Shown one piece after another: positions 50,150 to 63,306 of a stretch of 64,000 bases of DNA. Under the pieces are notes generated by a model. The model did no database searches, was not told where the DNA came from, and saw only the letters and a list, made by a program, of their open reading frames with translations. Source of the stretch: Aporrectodea caliginosa (taxonomy: Eukaryota > Annelida > Clitellata > Crassiclitellata > Lumbricidae); contig JACEVL010001174.1 of NCBI GenBank assembly GCA_020284085.1, positions 1-64,000 of the forward strand, written 5' to 3'. Within the stretch, counting starts at the first letter, position 1, and every line of letters begins with the position of its first letter. A program made the position numbers and the translations under genes.

Positions 50150-53100
50150 TTACCTCCATTGTCCTCGATCACTTGTCAAGACCAGTGCACAGCTCATCAT
50201 CATCATCATCCTGATGCCAGCCATTTGGCAATGATGGATGCGAATACTCAATTGTCCTCGATTATTATTTGTCAAGATCAGTGATCCCTGCGACGATAGC
50301 TCATTTATATAATCTATCCAGAGCAATCTTGTACCTACTTTAATCTGGATCATTCCGTGTATTGTGTCTGATTCCAGATTCTGTTCCTCCTTGATGTTTC
50401 CCGACGAGAGATCGGAATGTTCTTTTGGCAGAGAATAAAACCGACCACCTTCGCCCCGCACCCGATTCATTGCGTGGACGTGTCGCGACTCGTGAAGATA
50501 TTTCTACAGAAAAACGGAAAGTTGCAAATAAAGAACCTCTGCTATAGTGACGACTGTGTACGGTTAACAGCTTCTCAAAGAACAGGTCTCTTAGGTTTCA
50601 AAACATTTTTTTAAGGGATGAATCATGTCTTGTGAATTTCTGTCTTACAACTGCCCAATACGCTTGTTTTTTTACAGTTATAACCTCAACCAAAGACTGT
50701 TTATTCAACCATTTTTAACTCACACAAATCAAGCTCTTTTTAGCTCTAATTAGCTAACAATTGTTGAACTGTTTTAAGCAGTTACTACTATAACTATTAT
50801 TAGAACAAACAACTGCATAGAATAATAAAAGAGGACATAAGAAGACTAGAGGCTTTTGAAATGTGGACACGGAGAAGAATGGATGGAACACAAACCAAAT
50901 AAGGAAGTGATGGGAAGGATTGGGGATAAGAAAGAGCCCTGATACACACAATAAGAGAGACAATGGAAGTGAAAGAGACTCACGATGTGAGGATACTCAA
51001 TCCTCATCACTTTGCTCCCAAATAACTTCTCATTACCTATTAAAGATCACTGTAACTGTATTTTACGTATTCTTTATAATCACGTAGCCTAACATGTTTG
51101 ATCTTTGTGCTGTGACTGTCTCCAGAATACCGTGAACAATATTGCCTGTCTAACTCTTTAATGACGAGCGTGTACTAAAATGTACGGGAAACCATAGGCA
51201 GCTCATCGTTAAAGGGTTAAGTTGCATCTGTGTCAGCTTAATTAACACAGAAAAACGAATTTCATTGATTGATTGATAAGAACTGTCACGTGGGGCGCGG
51301 TGGTGTAGAGGTATGTTCGGTGCCTTGCAGCCGGAGGGTTGCGGGTTCGAATCCACCTCAAGCCGACGCGTAGGGACCCTGGCCAAGTCCTTCACTCGCA
51401 ATTGCTCATCAACTGCGGCGCTTCGGCGTGAAACTCCGATTCAGTGTCCGCGCTGTAGTCGGGAGCGCCTCCGAGTTGAAATCTTGAAGGGGCGCTATAT
51501 AAATACCTTAAATGAAAAATGAATGAAAAATGGAGGGGAGGCAGACCAAGACAGATGACTGGATGGTGACAGATGGATATGGAAAGCTCAAAGAAGAGAC
51601 TCAGTAGCGAGAGGAGTGGCAACGCGGACATCTGAACCTGCCTAAAGACCAAAAGAACCAGGCGAATAATAGCAAACGTGCCTTAAAACATACCCGCCGC
51701 TCCTTGGGAATTTTTCCCTGTGCTTCTAGCTTGGCACGCGCCTGTCTGCGTTTAAGAATGCGGTGATACTGCTTGGCGTTGACATAGAGCGGCGCATCGC
51801 GATCGTCGACGACTTCCGGTTCTGGCGTCTGGATCTTCTGCATGACGACTGGAACGGCTCCAGAATTCGGCATCATCTAGAATGTAATTGTAAAGTAATT
51901 TATAATTTAACTGCAATTGTAATGCAATTTATAATTCATAAATTTATAATTTGTAATTAATGCATTTATAAAACACAACATCAAAGTATCTACTCAGAGG
52001 TGCTCTCTGCGTTAGCCTCTATGATGTTAAATGTCATTACGAACGAATATTTATTAAGGGATAACTGCAATTAAAATCCCCGCCAAGGCAGAACGAATAT
52101 TTATAAAAGGATATTCTTACTTATCTTACTATTATATTACATCAGTTAGCAAAACAATGCACAGCAAGCTGAAAGAGTCACCAGTGGTGGGCCCCACATA
52201 AGAGGAGGCACCAACCAAAGGAATGCAGAGAAAAGGATCACAATGGATGCGATTATCAAGCGTGATTACATTCAAGCAGAATTCACACATGCTGGAGTGT
52301 TTGAAAGCGTAGTGTTTCGCATACTAGACTGCCAAGAGAGAAATTTTGAGATTTCTGCTCCACCTGTGCCCCTAGCAAACTCAACAAAAATGAGTACAAT
52401 GACCGTACACTGTTGATGAGAAGATGAGACGGTGAGGGAGGAGACTAGCCACCCTCATTTATATGCTGAGGCTAAGAAAATGAGATCGCTAACACTGTGC
52501 CACGGCTGCCTCAGTTTGAGGGACTGCTAAAAAAAACAAATTACCATAATCATTCCAGATGCAGAATTTTGCTGGCTCGTTGGCACGGTGATTGTGTTGC
52601 CGGAGAGATTAAGGCTACCGTTCTGTAAAAGATGGCCTGCCATAGACAACGGAAGCTGAATGATGTTCCCTGTCAGCCAAAACAGAAGACACATGATTAA
52701 TTTAAAATTTCAACAACATTTAATGATAATAATAAAAATTAATATTATTATTATTACAAACATTTCTAACATGCGCAAGGGCACATAGAATAATAATAAT
52801 AATATCTTTTCTTTATTAAGCGCCTGACAAACGCACTGCGCTGTACATTTACATGTTATGCAATTGAAATCTTAACTACTAACAGAACAGACAGCCTGCA
52901 ATACACGGCGCTAATAGCAGCCTACAAAGCATATCCGCCTACGGGACTCGAACTCGGTACCTCTCGCTCTCTATGCCAGTGTGTTATCCAATGCGCTATC
53001 GGGCCCCCCCGAAAGACACGATTAATTTAACATTTCAACAACACTTAATGACAATAATAAAAATTAATAATATTATTACAGACATTTTTAATGCATGCAA

Positions 53101-56038
53101 GGTCACATAGATAGACGCATCCATGGTTAATTTAAAATTTCAACAACACTTAATGATAATAATCAAAATTAATATTATTATTATTATTACGAACATTTTT
53201 AACGTGCGCAAAGTTAAAAAGAAATGCAAATCAGAGGCAAGGTTAGTCAGGTGAAGAGTGGTTAGATATAAGAATGTCTGAAAGCCAATGAGAAATAGTG
53301 AGTTTTGAGGCGTTTCTTAAAGGAAAAGAAAGAGTTCGAACTTCGGACAAACATCAGTAACCAATGGTAAATAGTGAGTTTAAAGCGTTTCTTAAAGGAA
53401 AAGAAAGAGTTCGAACTTCGAACAAACATTGGCAGTCGGTTCCATTCCTTCAAGGGTACACGTACCATTGCTTTGTACTTGAATCGTTTGAATCTGCTGT
53501 TGTTGCTGCTGCTGGGCTTGTTCCGCTTGCATTGACTGTTGAAGCGGTTGGTAGATGATTGTCTGTCCGTTCTGGAGTAGCGGACTGCTGACGAGCTGAG
53601 GTTGCCCAGAGCCTGGCTGCTGGATTATTATCTGTGCATACAGAATATCATTATCACAATGGGTGGGCAATATTGTAATAATAATAATCTTTTCTTTATT
53701 GAAGCGCCTGACAAACGCACAGCGCTGTACATTTACATGTTATGCAATTTAAATCTTAACTACTAACAGAACAGACAGCCTGCAATACAATGAGTACAAT
53801 GAATATACACTGTCATTGGGGAGACCAGACTGAGAGGTCAAGGTCTGACCACCTGCCCTCATAAGCTGAGGCTTAGAAAATTAAGTTGCAAAAACTTGAT
53901 ACTCATGGCTGCCTCAAGGGACTCTCTTCTTCCTTTTCCTCTTCTATTCCCATCCCATCACTCTAACTTACAAATATTCACCTTCAAAATATGTGACGTC
54001 GGCCGAGAAAAGGGACCACTTGTCGGTAATGCACTTATTACCAGTTTCCATAAGCTCGTGCCATCAGAAAATCAGGGTAGAAATTTCAGAACGTTTGGCC
54101 CAAAATTTATGAACTTCTGAGGGAAAATATAAAATATCATTTGGTGGGAAATCGCCTATAAATATTAAAACTGTCTCTACCTGATGTGTTAATACCAGAT
54201 TTTTGGCCTTAGTACATCATCTGGAGTAATATAAAGTCGCTGTACAGCGATTATTAGCTTCAGGTGCAGTAATTAGATGCCAAAATCAATAATCACGATA
54301 TTACGAAAAACACATTTTTTTAATCTAAAACCCAACAAGTGGTCCCTTTCTCGGCCGACGTCACATATTGTTAAGTATTATGTTAAACTATAACAGGAAA
54401 AATGGATTAACGCAGACCTCGGGTCGTGTGTTAATATCGATCTAAAGCAATCCCAGATTCAAAGCAAATAACAGACTTGACTGATTCTGGGCTACTTGCC
54501 TTCTAGCAAACCTAATATTTCGTAATCTGACCAAAGGCTTCTGTCACAACATGCACTAGCAGTGAGATAATGGCCAAAATGTGATAAAACTTTCATGTAT
54601 GTCAAAATTTCTCTTGTAATATTATTTTTAATAAATTAATTTTTTTTTTAAGTATACAGGACAAGTTAACAAAATTTTCAGTACCGGGTATGTGTTATGT
54701 ACATAATCTAATTTCTCTTTTTCAAATTTCATTCAATTCTGAACAAGGTTGCTAATGAATTTTACATTTCAAAATTATAGAAAACTTTAAATGCATATTT
54801 CTTGTAATTATAATTTCAAACAACTGAACCATATTTTTACTCATAACTTTGGAAAGAAACATGATACAACAATAAAGTTTGTGTCATTGTAAAGCAGGAA
54901 CTTTACCCTTTAAAGTGGTTTATGACACTCATATTGTAAAAAAAACTGAGTTAAATCTGGTTTTGGTCAGATGGGTCACATATTTCATAATCTGACTTGC
55001 CTGCTGCAACTGACCGCCTTGGCCCTGGATCTGAATCGCTTGATGACCACTCTGTGGGACGGTCTGCAGGATCAATTGCTGACCATTGGATGAAATGATC
55101 TGACCACCATGACTCAGTTGAAGGACCTGTCAAACATGCAATCAATTAATCCATCAATCAATATTCGTTTAATTCAATAAATCCAGTTGTCATGAATGCA
55201 ACTGGTTACAAGTAACACCAATTAGCTGTAGAGCCGAGCTTGAGTTAGTTATTGAAGATAATTACAAGTGATTATGAGAAAATTAATATATATCTTTGAA
55301 CAAGACTCGTGGAATACAGGAGGGTGAAGTTGTGCTTTGCCTTTGCAGTTCTATACAGCTTTACTTTAGAAAGTCTTTAACATTGAAGACAAACGTTGAA
55401 CGCAAAATAATAACAACAGTACTCATTTATTAATTTAAAGCAACAAGTAAGATTACATGACTTAGTGGTAACAGATGATAACAAGTGTAACAGCTGTTGA
55501 ATATAACTGTATGGCAGCCTTTAAAGCGCCCATCTGTCCTACTGCTCATTTTAAAGTTGCCCCTTAGAAGTGGAAGGCTGAGTCAAAGTAATATGGGGCT
55601 AGTGGGTATCGAAACCACGTCCTTCTAATCTTCGTGCCAACATGTTACCATTCAACCAACTCCCTGAATGCAAGAAAGGAAGGATAGAAAGGTAGGATGA
55701 ATGGAAGGAATGACGGAAGGAAAAAGGAAGGAAGGAACAAAATACGGAAGGAAGGATGAATGGAACGAAAGAAGAAAGAAAGGAAGGAACAAAAGAAGGA
55801 AGGAAGAAAGGAATGACAGAAGGAAGGAATGCATCTGGACTTGGGGAAGGAAGTAATGCAAGTGATTATCAGATAAAGTCAGGATGAAAACAATAAGAAG
55901 ATGACGTGTTAACGTTACCTGTCCGGATTGCAGCGTCTGCCCGGACGATAAAAGCATCTGATCCGACAGCGTCTGCATTACGAGAGGACGACTACTGACT
56001 ATCTGTCCGTTGGACCCAGTCACCTGATACTGTTCCAT
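50150..56038 (-). CDS. NFYA: Nuclear transcription factor Y subunit alpha (NF-YA), 6 coding exons
   Basis: NF-YA joins the histone-fold pair NF-YB/NF-YC and makes the sequence-specific contacts with CCAAT boxes. Coding exons in transcript order: 56038-55919, 55126-55001, 53631-53466, 52669-52545, 51876-51694 and 50503-50150; total 1074 nt, 357 aa (human 347). Exon 1 has an acceptor just upstream, so a non-coding first exon lies further 5'. Residues 1-180 are Gln-rich activation domain (IQIQGQGGQLQQ, AQQQQQQQIQTIQ). Subunit-binding helix A1 is at about 210-230 (YVNAKQYHRILKRRQARAK). DNA-binding A2 follows a splice junction at 241 (YLHESRHVHAMNRVRGEGG), with Val where Arg or Lys is usual in animals and fungi. 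Intron 2 has a GC donor. After DTIHGMIQIK a GTAGGT donor-like site occurs at about 50338, so the last 50 residues, which look non-coding, may be replaced by another short exon. Confidence 0.92.
51292..51530 (+). mobile_element. tRNA-derived SINE, family C, full length (NF-YA intron 5)
   Basis: Head GGGGCGCGGTGGTGTAGAGG, B-box GCGGGTTCGAATCCACC, body GGACCCTGGCCAAGTCCTTC and CACTCGCAATTGCTCATC, tail TTGAAGGGGCGCTATATAAA then AATGAATGAAAA. It is the best copy in the window for classifying the fragments elsewhere. Confidence 0.88.
52300..52530 (+). mobile_element. tRNA-derived SINE, family D, diverged (NF-YA intron 4)
   Basis: AAGCGTAGTGTTTCGCATAC head and a body matching 11675 (GATTTCTGCTCCACCTG, GACCGTACACTGTTG, GGCTGCCTCAGTTTG). 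It ends about 15 bp from NF-YA exon 4. Confidence 0.75.
52793..53010 (-). mobile_element. tRNA-derived SINE, family A, minus orientation (NF-YA intron 3)
   Basis: The minus strand reads GGGGCCCGATAGCGCATTGG then CCGAGTTCGAGTCCCGTAGG (B-box), with body and tail as in the other family A copies. It is the copy with the clearest tRNA-like head. Confidence 0.82.
53255..53460 (-). mobile_element. LINE 3' end with internal duplication, abutting the NF-YA exon 3 donor
   Basis: The minus strand encodes EWNRLPMFVRSSNSFFSFKK and LKTHYFSLAFRHSYI, the non-LTR RT ending. FVRSSNSFFSFKKR occurs twice in tandem. The fragment starts immediately at the splice donor after exon 3. Confidence 0.75.
53682..53935. 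mobile_element. Fused SINE A (minus) and SINE D (plus) fragments
   Basis: The 3' half of family A (TTTCTTTATTGAAGCGCCTG to CAGACAGCCTGCAATACA) runs directly into the 3' half of family D (TGAGTACAATGAATATACAC to GGCTGCCTCAAGGGAC). NF-YA intron 2. Confidence 0.7.
53992..54365. mobile_element. MITE with about 35-bp terminal inverted repeats and TA flanks (NF-YA intron 2)
   Basis: TGTGACGTCGGCCGAGAAAA then GGGACCACTTGT at the left is mirrored at the right (AGTGGTCCCTTTCTCGGCCG then ACGTCACA). TA lies on both sides. 374 bp, no coding frame. Confidence 0.85.
54366..54980. mobile_element. Half of a second MITE family, adjacent (NF-YA intron 2)
   Basis: Ends GGTTTTGGTCAGATGGGTCA CA and shares ATTGTAAAGCAGGAACTTTA-like interior with the reverse complement of the element at 20767. 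The opposite end is missing or replaced by the element at 53992. It stops 20 bp from NF-YA exon 2. Confidence 0.65.
54995..55000 (-). other. GC-AG donor site of NF-YA intron 2
   Basis: On the minus strand the exon ends CAGCAG and the intron starts GCAAGT, the standard GC-AG consensus. The alternative GT four bases on would shift exon 3 out of its Gln-rich frame. Confidence 0.8.
55409..55660 (-). mobile_element. tRNA-derived SINE, family B, minus orientation (NF-YA intron 1)
   Basis: Shares GTATGGCAGCCTTTAAAGCG, CTACTGCTCATTTTA and a degraded head with B-box GGTTTCGATACCC (minus). A GGAAGGAAGGAA/GAAAGGAAGG run follows at 55672-55850. Confidence 0.75.
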
Positions 56039-56045
56039 GTCACCT

Positions 56046-56084
56046 CTACAGAAACACAATAGATCACTTTCATAAGAGACAGCC

Positions 56085-56119
<35 letters not shown>

Positions 56120-57200
56120 TATCTATCAATCAATCAATATTCGGTTAATTCAATAACTCCAGTTGTCAAAGACAAAACTGGTTACAAGTAACACACATTA
56201 GTTGTTGACCCAAGCTAGAGATGTTACCTAATTCAAATTCTTAGCCTACAAGCTGCCTGATTTTACAACTAACAGCAAATGATCAATTGCTGCACTCATT
56301 TTTAGCTGAATTCATTCAGCAGCAGTCTTCTTTATGCTGCCCCAGCATGGTGGGGCCTCGCTTCAGCTAGGGACTGTATAAGGCTTCCTCAACAAAAAGT
56401 ATATCGCCTGAACTTCCTGGCTTCTAGCGGATCAAATCATTGATCATCACGGCCGAGAGTTGACTATTGAGAGCTGTAATTGACAACAACTCACATGTCC
56501 CATGTAGCTTGTTTCCCCCACATTTCAGAGCCAATATAACTTGCGCCCCAGACTGCACAATTTTGAACTCCCGGTTAAAAATGATACGATATATATCCCC
56601 AGGATTCTCTGCATTTCTATTTCATGATCTTCTTTCATCTTTATTGAAACTTGTTGTCACTGATTGCAGTTTGTCAATCAGACCAAAACGTGGAGAAAAT
56701 AAGGATGCAAGGAAAGATGCTGCTTAAAACACATGTTGCGATTTGTTCCGGCTACTGTTTTTAAGTCGGTCAGTCACGCATTTTCAAATTCCCTATCTTG
56801 TTCATTTTACAACGACCAGTATGACTACAGACTCAAGAATTTGAAGCCCTACTGCTGCAAGATCGAAACAAAATGCAAACCTATGGCATCCAAACCTATG
56901 GCATCCAAACCTATGGCATCCAATTGAAAAATTGATAAACAAACGCAATCCAGACATATCTGAACCCGGCTGAACTATACAAATTCAAATTCGAAATCTC
57001 GTTCAGTTTACAACGACTACCTACACATTCAAGAATTTGAAACCCTACTGCTGCAAGATGGAAACAAACTACAAACCTACGGCATCCAATTGAAAAACAG
57101 ATAAACAAACACAAACCAGACAAATCTGACCCCGGCTGAACTATACAAACGAACACGCGGCTTTACTAAACAGAAACCCGAAACGGACCGTAACGATTAC
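56046..57200 (-). other. 5' intron of NF-YA with segmental duplication
   Basis: Contains ATCA repeats (56085-56140), a possible RT-like remnant on the plus strand (YNLRPRLHNFELPVKND, about 56535-56585), and a duplicated block: 56784-56970 and 56992-57155 share CAAGAATTTGAA(A/G)CCCTACT and CCGGCTGAACTATACAAA. In the first block AAACCTATGGCATCC is itself triplicated. Confidence 0.6.
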
Positions 57201-57217
57201 TACAAAAAGACACGACG

Positions 57218-57480
57218 GCCATCTTGGCCTTGCAAACAAAGCCTCGACGCAACAGGAAAGATGACGAAAGAACAATAACGACTTTAATCGAAGAAAAATG
57301 ACGAAAATCCTCCGTTTGTTTACGTCGCGAAGATTTCGTGAGACTTTTGTGGACCTACTCGGATGGATTATTTTTCCGTCAGATGATTGGTCTTCGTTAA
57401 GAGTGGACGAATTCTAATCCGAACGAATCACAAACCAGTCGACCATCGCTTCGATTCCGCAATTGGTGCTCTTACGTCGC
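57218..57480 (-). promoter_or_regulatory. Putative NF-YA promoter with two CCAAT boxes and a YY1-like motif
   Basis: Read on the minus strand, CCAAT occurs at 57462-57466 and 57386-57390, then GGCCAAGATGGCC (57217-57229), a YY1-like motif usually just downstream of initiation. The region is CpG-rich relative to its surroundings. The transcription start between about 57230 and 57350 is inferred. Confidence 0.5.
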
Positions 57481-58080
57481 CCGGCCGCAGCCCCGCCGAC
57501 CCAACGAAATACGTTAGCCAGTAATTTCTATAGCACTATGATTACCTTTGTAAGTAGTATAGAACTATTCGTATATTCGTTTTATTTATGTAAAAAATCG
57601 GACAAAACGCAGAAATGCTGACATGAGTGATAATCGATATTTAGAAATAAATATTTTTATACAAGGATCTGGGAATAAATTGTATAAATAGTAGGCCTAT
57701 ATTCGATAACCTTTGTAAGTAGGCCTATAGTACATTATATTGGCCAGTTTTAAATCCTTGAAATTGAATATCAACATATTGGTTTATTACGAAAAAAAAT
57801 TTTTACATGAAAAGTTTTTAAATAGGCTTGAGAATATTCGTGCTATTAACAAAAACAGTCTTACAAAAACGCAGAAAGTTGCCGTTGCTGTTTAACGACA
57901 CTGTGTCATAACAAAGATGATTAGTGTCGCCCTCCTCCTTCCTCCAGGCTTGGGACTGGCACTACCAAATGTAGGGTAGCGGCGGAGTTATAAATGCTAA
58001 CATGAGTGCTATATGAGGTGAGGCGGCAGTGGTGGCGACGGCATCGTAAATCGTCATAAAAGTCATAAAATGTCCACAAA
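57481..58080. other. Non-coding spacer
   Basis: AT-rich with several TAGGCCTAT motifs and a GTTTAACGACACTGTGTCAT segment also present at 766 and 44840 (a dispersed repeat). No gene. Confidence 0.5.
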
Positions 58081-60870
<2,790 letters not shown>

Positions 60871-62168
60871 AAATTTCATCGGAAATAAGACTGGATTTGA
60901 ACTCACCGCTTCAGGAAAACATCTACCGTCATCAGATATCAGGTAATCCTCAACTTTATCGTCGGACGTTCAACGTTAGCTCGATACATTGCCCGACTGT
61001 TTGCCTGTGTTGAATAGGGCCTAATAATAATAATAATAATAATAATAATGGATAATTAAAAGTAATTAGAAAATTTTAAAATAAACTAGTAAATATTTTT
61101 ATATAAGGATCTGGGAATAAATTTGGTTTTCGCGCACATGTCAATAGGGCCTACAACTTGGTCGGTCCACCTTTGCAAGCTGGAAGTTAACAGCAAGTCC
61201 AACTGTCCAACACTGCACTAAATCACCATGGGATTCGTCCATTACCACCGCCGTAGCCACCACACCTCCACTGCCGTCTCCACCACCTCCACTGCCGTCG
61301 CCACCACCTCCCCAAGGGGCGACTGTAAAATGAGAAGTAGGACAGATGGGCGCCTTGCATGTTTGCCATAGTTAAATTCGACTCCTGTGCAACTTGTTAC
61401 TGTTACTAAAATATCGTGTAATCTTACTGCATACTTGTCAGTATGAATTAATAAACAAATATTATTATTATTATTATTACATACACTGTAATACTCAGTA
61501 CTTTTTTCTTTACTTCAAAAGTATTACCTACATGTACATATTCATAAAGAGTACTGCACTGGTTTTACGTCTACTTAAACAAAAGTTGACGAGTATTTTC
61601 ACTTAAGAACTTAAATTAGGACTTAAATATTTTGGCCCGGTACTTTGAACAAGACTCATAATTGTATCTATGTGGTTTACTGTGTGGTTTACTGACTTCA
61701 CAGTTTGAAAACAATATAAATTAAAATGTAACATTTGAGATAATATAGGCCATTGCAGAATGTAAACCAAAATGTGGTTAGCAATTGGTGCAATAAAGGA
61801 TATACTTACTTACTTACTTTGTGCATAAGGATAACAATATTCCAGATTCAACTCATATTAAATTATTTCGTTCAAGCACACACCAAATGGTAATCTCTAA
61901 AATCCAACCTTTTAAAAGAGCTAAAATAACAGTAAAATCAGTTGTACTAAATGAAAAATAACCAAATTTTATGCATGGTTCACACTTCAACGGTAATTCA
62001 GGAATAACTGTTATTCATTAAAAGTTATTTGTGAAGTGAACATACTACATTTATGTTCAATTATTAATTTGTCATACACAGACAAAATTCAACTTAAATT
62101 CATGGTTCGAGTGTTTGCATAACGTCTTACAGTGTAAGTAATTCCAGGAGCATAATGAAAACTAAAAC
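60871..62168. other. Array flank and spacer
   Basis: After the last unit the sequence ATTTCATCGGAAATAAGAC to TGTTGAATAGGGCC replaces the AAT tract and may be the ancestral single-copy arrangement. A family B SINE lies at 61311-61490 (GGGGCGACTGTAAAATGAGA). The rest is AT-rich without genes. Confidence 0.55.
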
Positions 62169-62700
62169 TAGGGATGAGCCGATTGGCATTTTTTTTACCG
62201 ATTTCCGATTCCGGATAGTTGGCCTGCTATTTTCGCCTATTCCGATCCGAATAGTTAATAAAACAAAAATTAAAACAAAAGCTTGTATAATATTCTTGCA
62301 AGACTTAATTCCAAGAGTTTGTGCACTGAACTATTTAAAAGAAAATATTTAACACTTGAAAGTTTGAAACCGCATGGCATAAGAAAAAAGCCCGACTGTC
62401 TACAATTTTGTTGACACGTCAAGTAACAATTTTATTATTTACACGGACTTCAATTAATTAAAGATTAGAGATTACCGCATGAGGTCGCCAAAACAGGTTA
62501 CTATTTCTTTATTAATGAAAGAAGAAATTGTTTTTGGTCAAAAATATTATTACTTTTTGGTCAAAAATATTATTACTTTTTGGTCAAAAAATATTATTAT
62601 GTTTGTTATTCGGATATAAAGGCCTGGGATCACCGATTCCGAATAATACCGAATAGTGCAGAATCCGGCCCGAACAGAACGGATAATCGGCCCATCCCTA
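62169..62700. mobile_element. hAT-type MITE, family E copy 2, with 8-bp TSD
   Basis: TAGGGATGAGCCGATT and AATCGGCCCATCCCTA are terminal repeats. ATGAAAAC occurs at 62155-62162 and 62701-62708. On the left six extra bases (TAAAAC, a local duplication) separate it from the terminus. The interior matches the reverse complement of 46324. AATATTATTACTTTTTGGTC is triplicated inside. Confidence 0.82.
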
Positions 62701-62981
62701 ATGAAAACTCCCAAAGCAAAAACATGTCTTATTTCTAATCTCGATTTAGAATCAACATATACATATAAAATTTCAACTCAGATTTGCCCAAATCTCAGGC
62801 ATAACTTCCTAAAAAACGTTTTGGAGCTGATCTTAAATATTTAAGTTAAGCGTAAACGTCGAAAGTAAATGCAAGGCTCACACACCAGCAGCGGTGTATC
62901 TTGTACATGTTGCCTCTACTATGCGCTACCAAAACAACAGAAAGACTAGCGGTATCAGAAAAGACTGTCAAGCGCAGCATA

Positions 62982-63306
62982 CTACTCGCTGGTGGTGGCC
63001 ACAGCAGTAGTAGTGTCCTCTGCTGGCAACTCGTGCAGTTGTACCGTATCAAGATGAAAGAGTTCTTCGTCGTCGGCATTCGAAATTAAGAAATTGGCAA
63101 GTTCCGATCGGCGGTCATTTTCGGCGCTGAGGAAGTCCCAGAGGGACGGATCGCGATCGACTAAAACTTCACCCTCCGCATTTTTGAACTTGCGTAGTTG
63201 CTGCGGAGAGGCCGGCCGGCCGTCGGGGTAGGCGTGTTCGTAGAAGCAGCTGTTGTTGAAAGGACATTTTCCGTTGCCTTGTTGGAAGTGCATGCAAGGC
63301 TTTTTG
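62982..63306 (-). CDS. MKRN1: Makorin (MKRN) RING E3 ligase, last exon only
   Basis: Makorins are E3 ubiquitin ligases with CCCH zinc fingers and a RING domain. This terminal exon starts after a GTTGCAG acceptor (intron begins at 63307 going upstream) and encodes the final CCCH finger, KPCMHFQQGNGKCPFNNSCF then YEHAYPDGRP. Its spacing, C-x9-C-x5-C-x3-H and the AYPDGR continuation, is that of the last finger of MKRN1/2. The rest, DPSLWDFLSAENDRRSE and an acidic tail to the stop at 62982, corresponds to the makorin C-terminus. RING, the Makorin-type Cys-His segment and N-terminal fingers must lie beyond 64000. Paralog assignment (MKRN1 versus others) is not secure. Confidence 0.85.

Noticed and set aside
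56467..56927. Plus-strand frames near NF-YA (YNLRPRLHNFELP, then KNLKPYCCK)
   Set aside because: Possibly a decayed reverse-transcriptase tail, but broken and too short to call as a gene.
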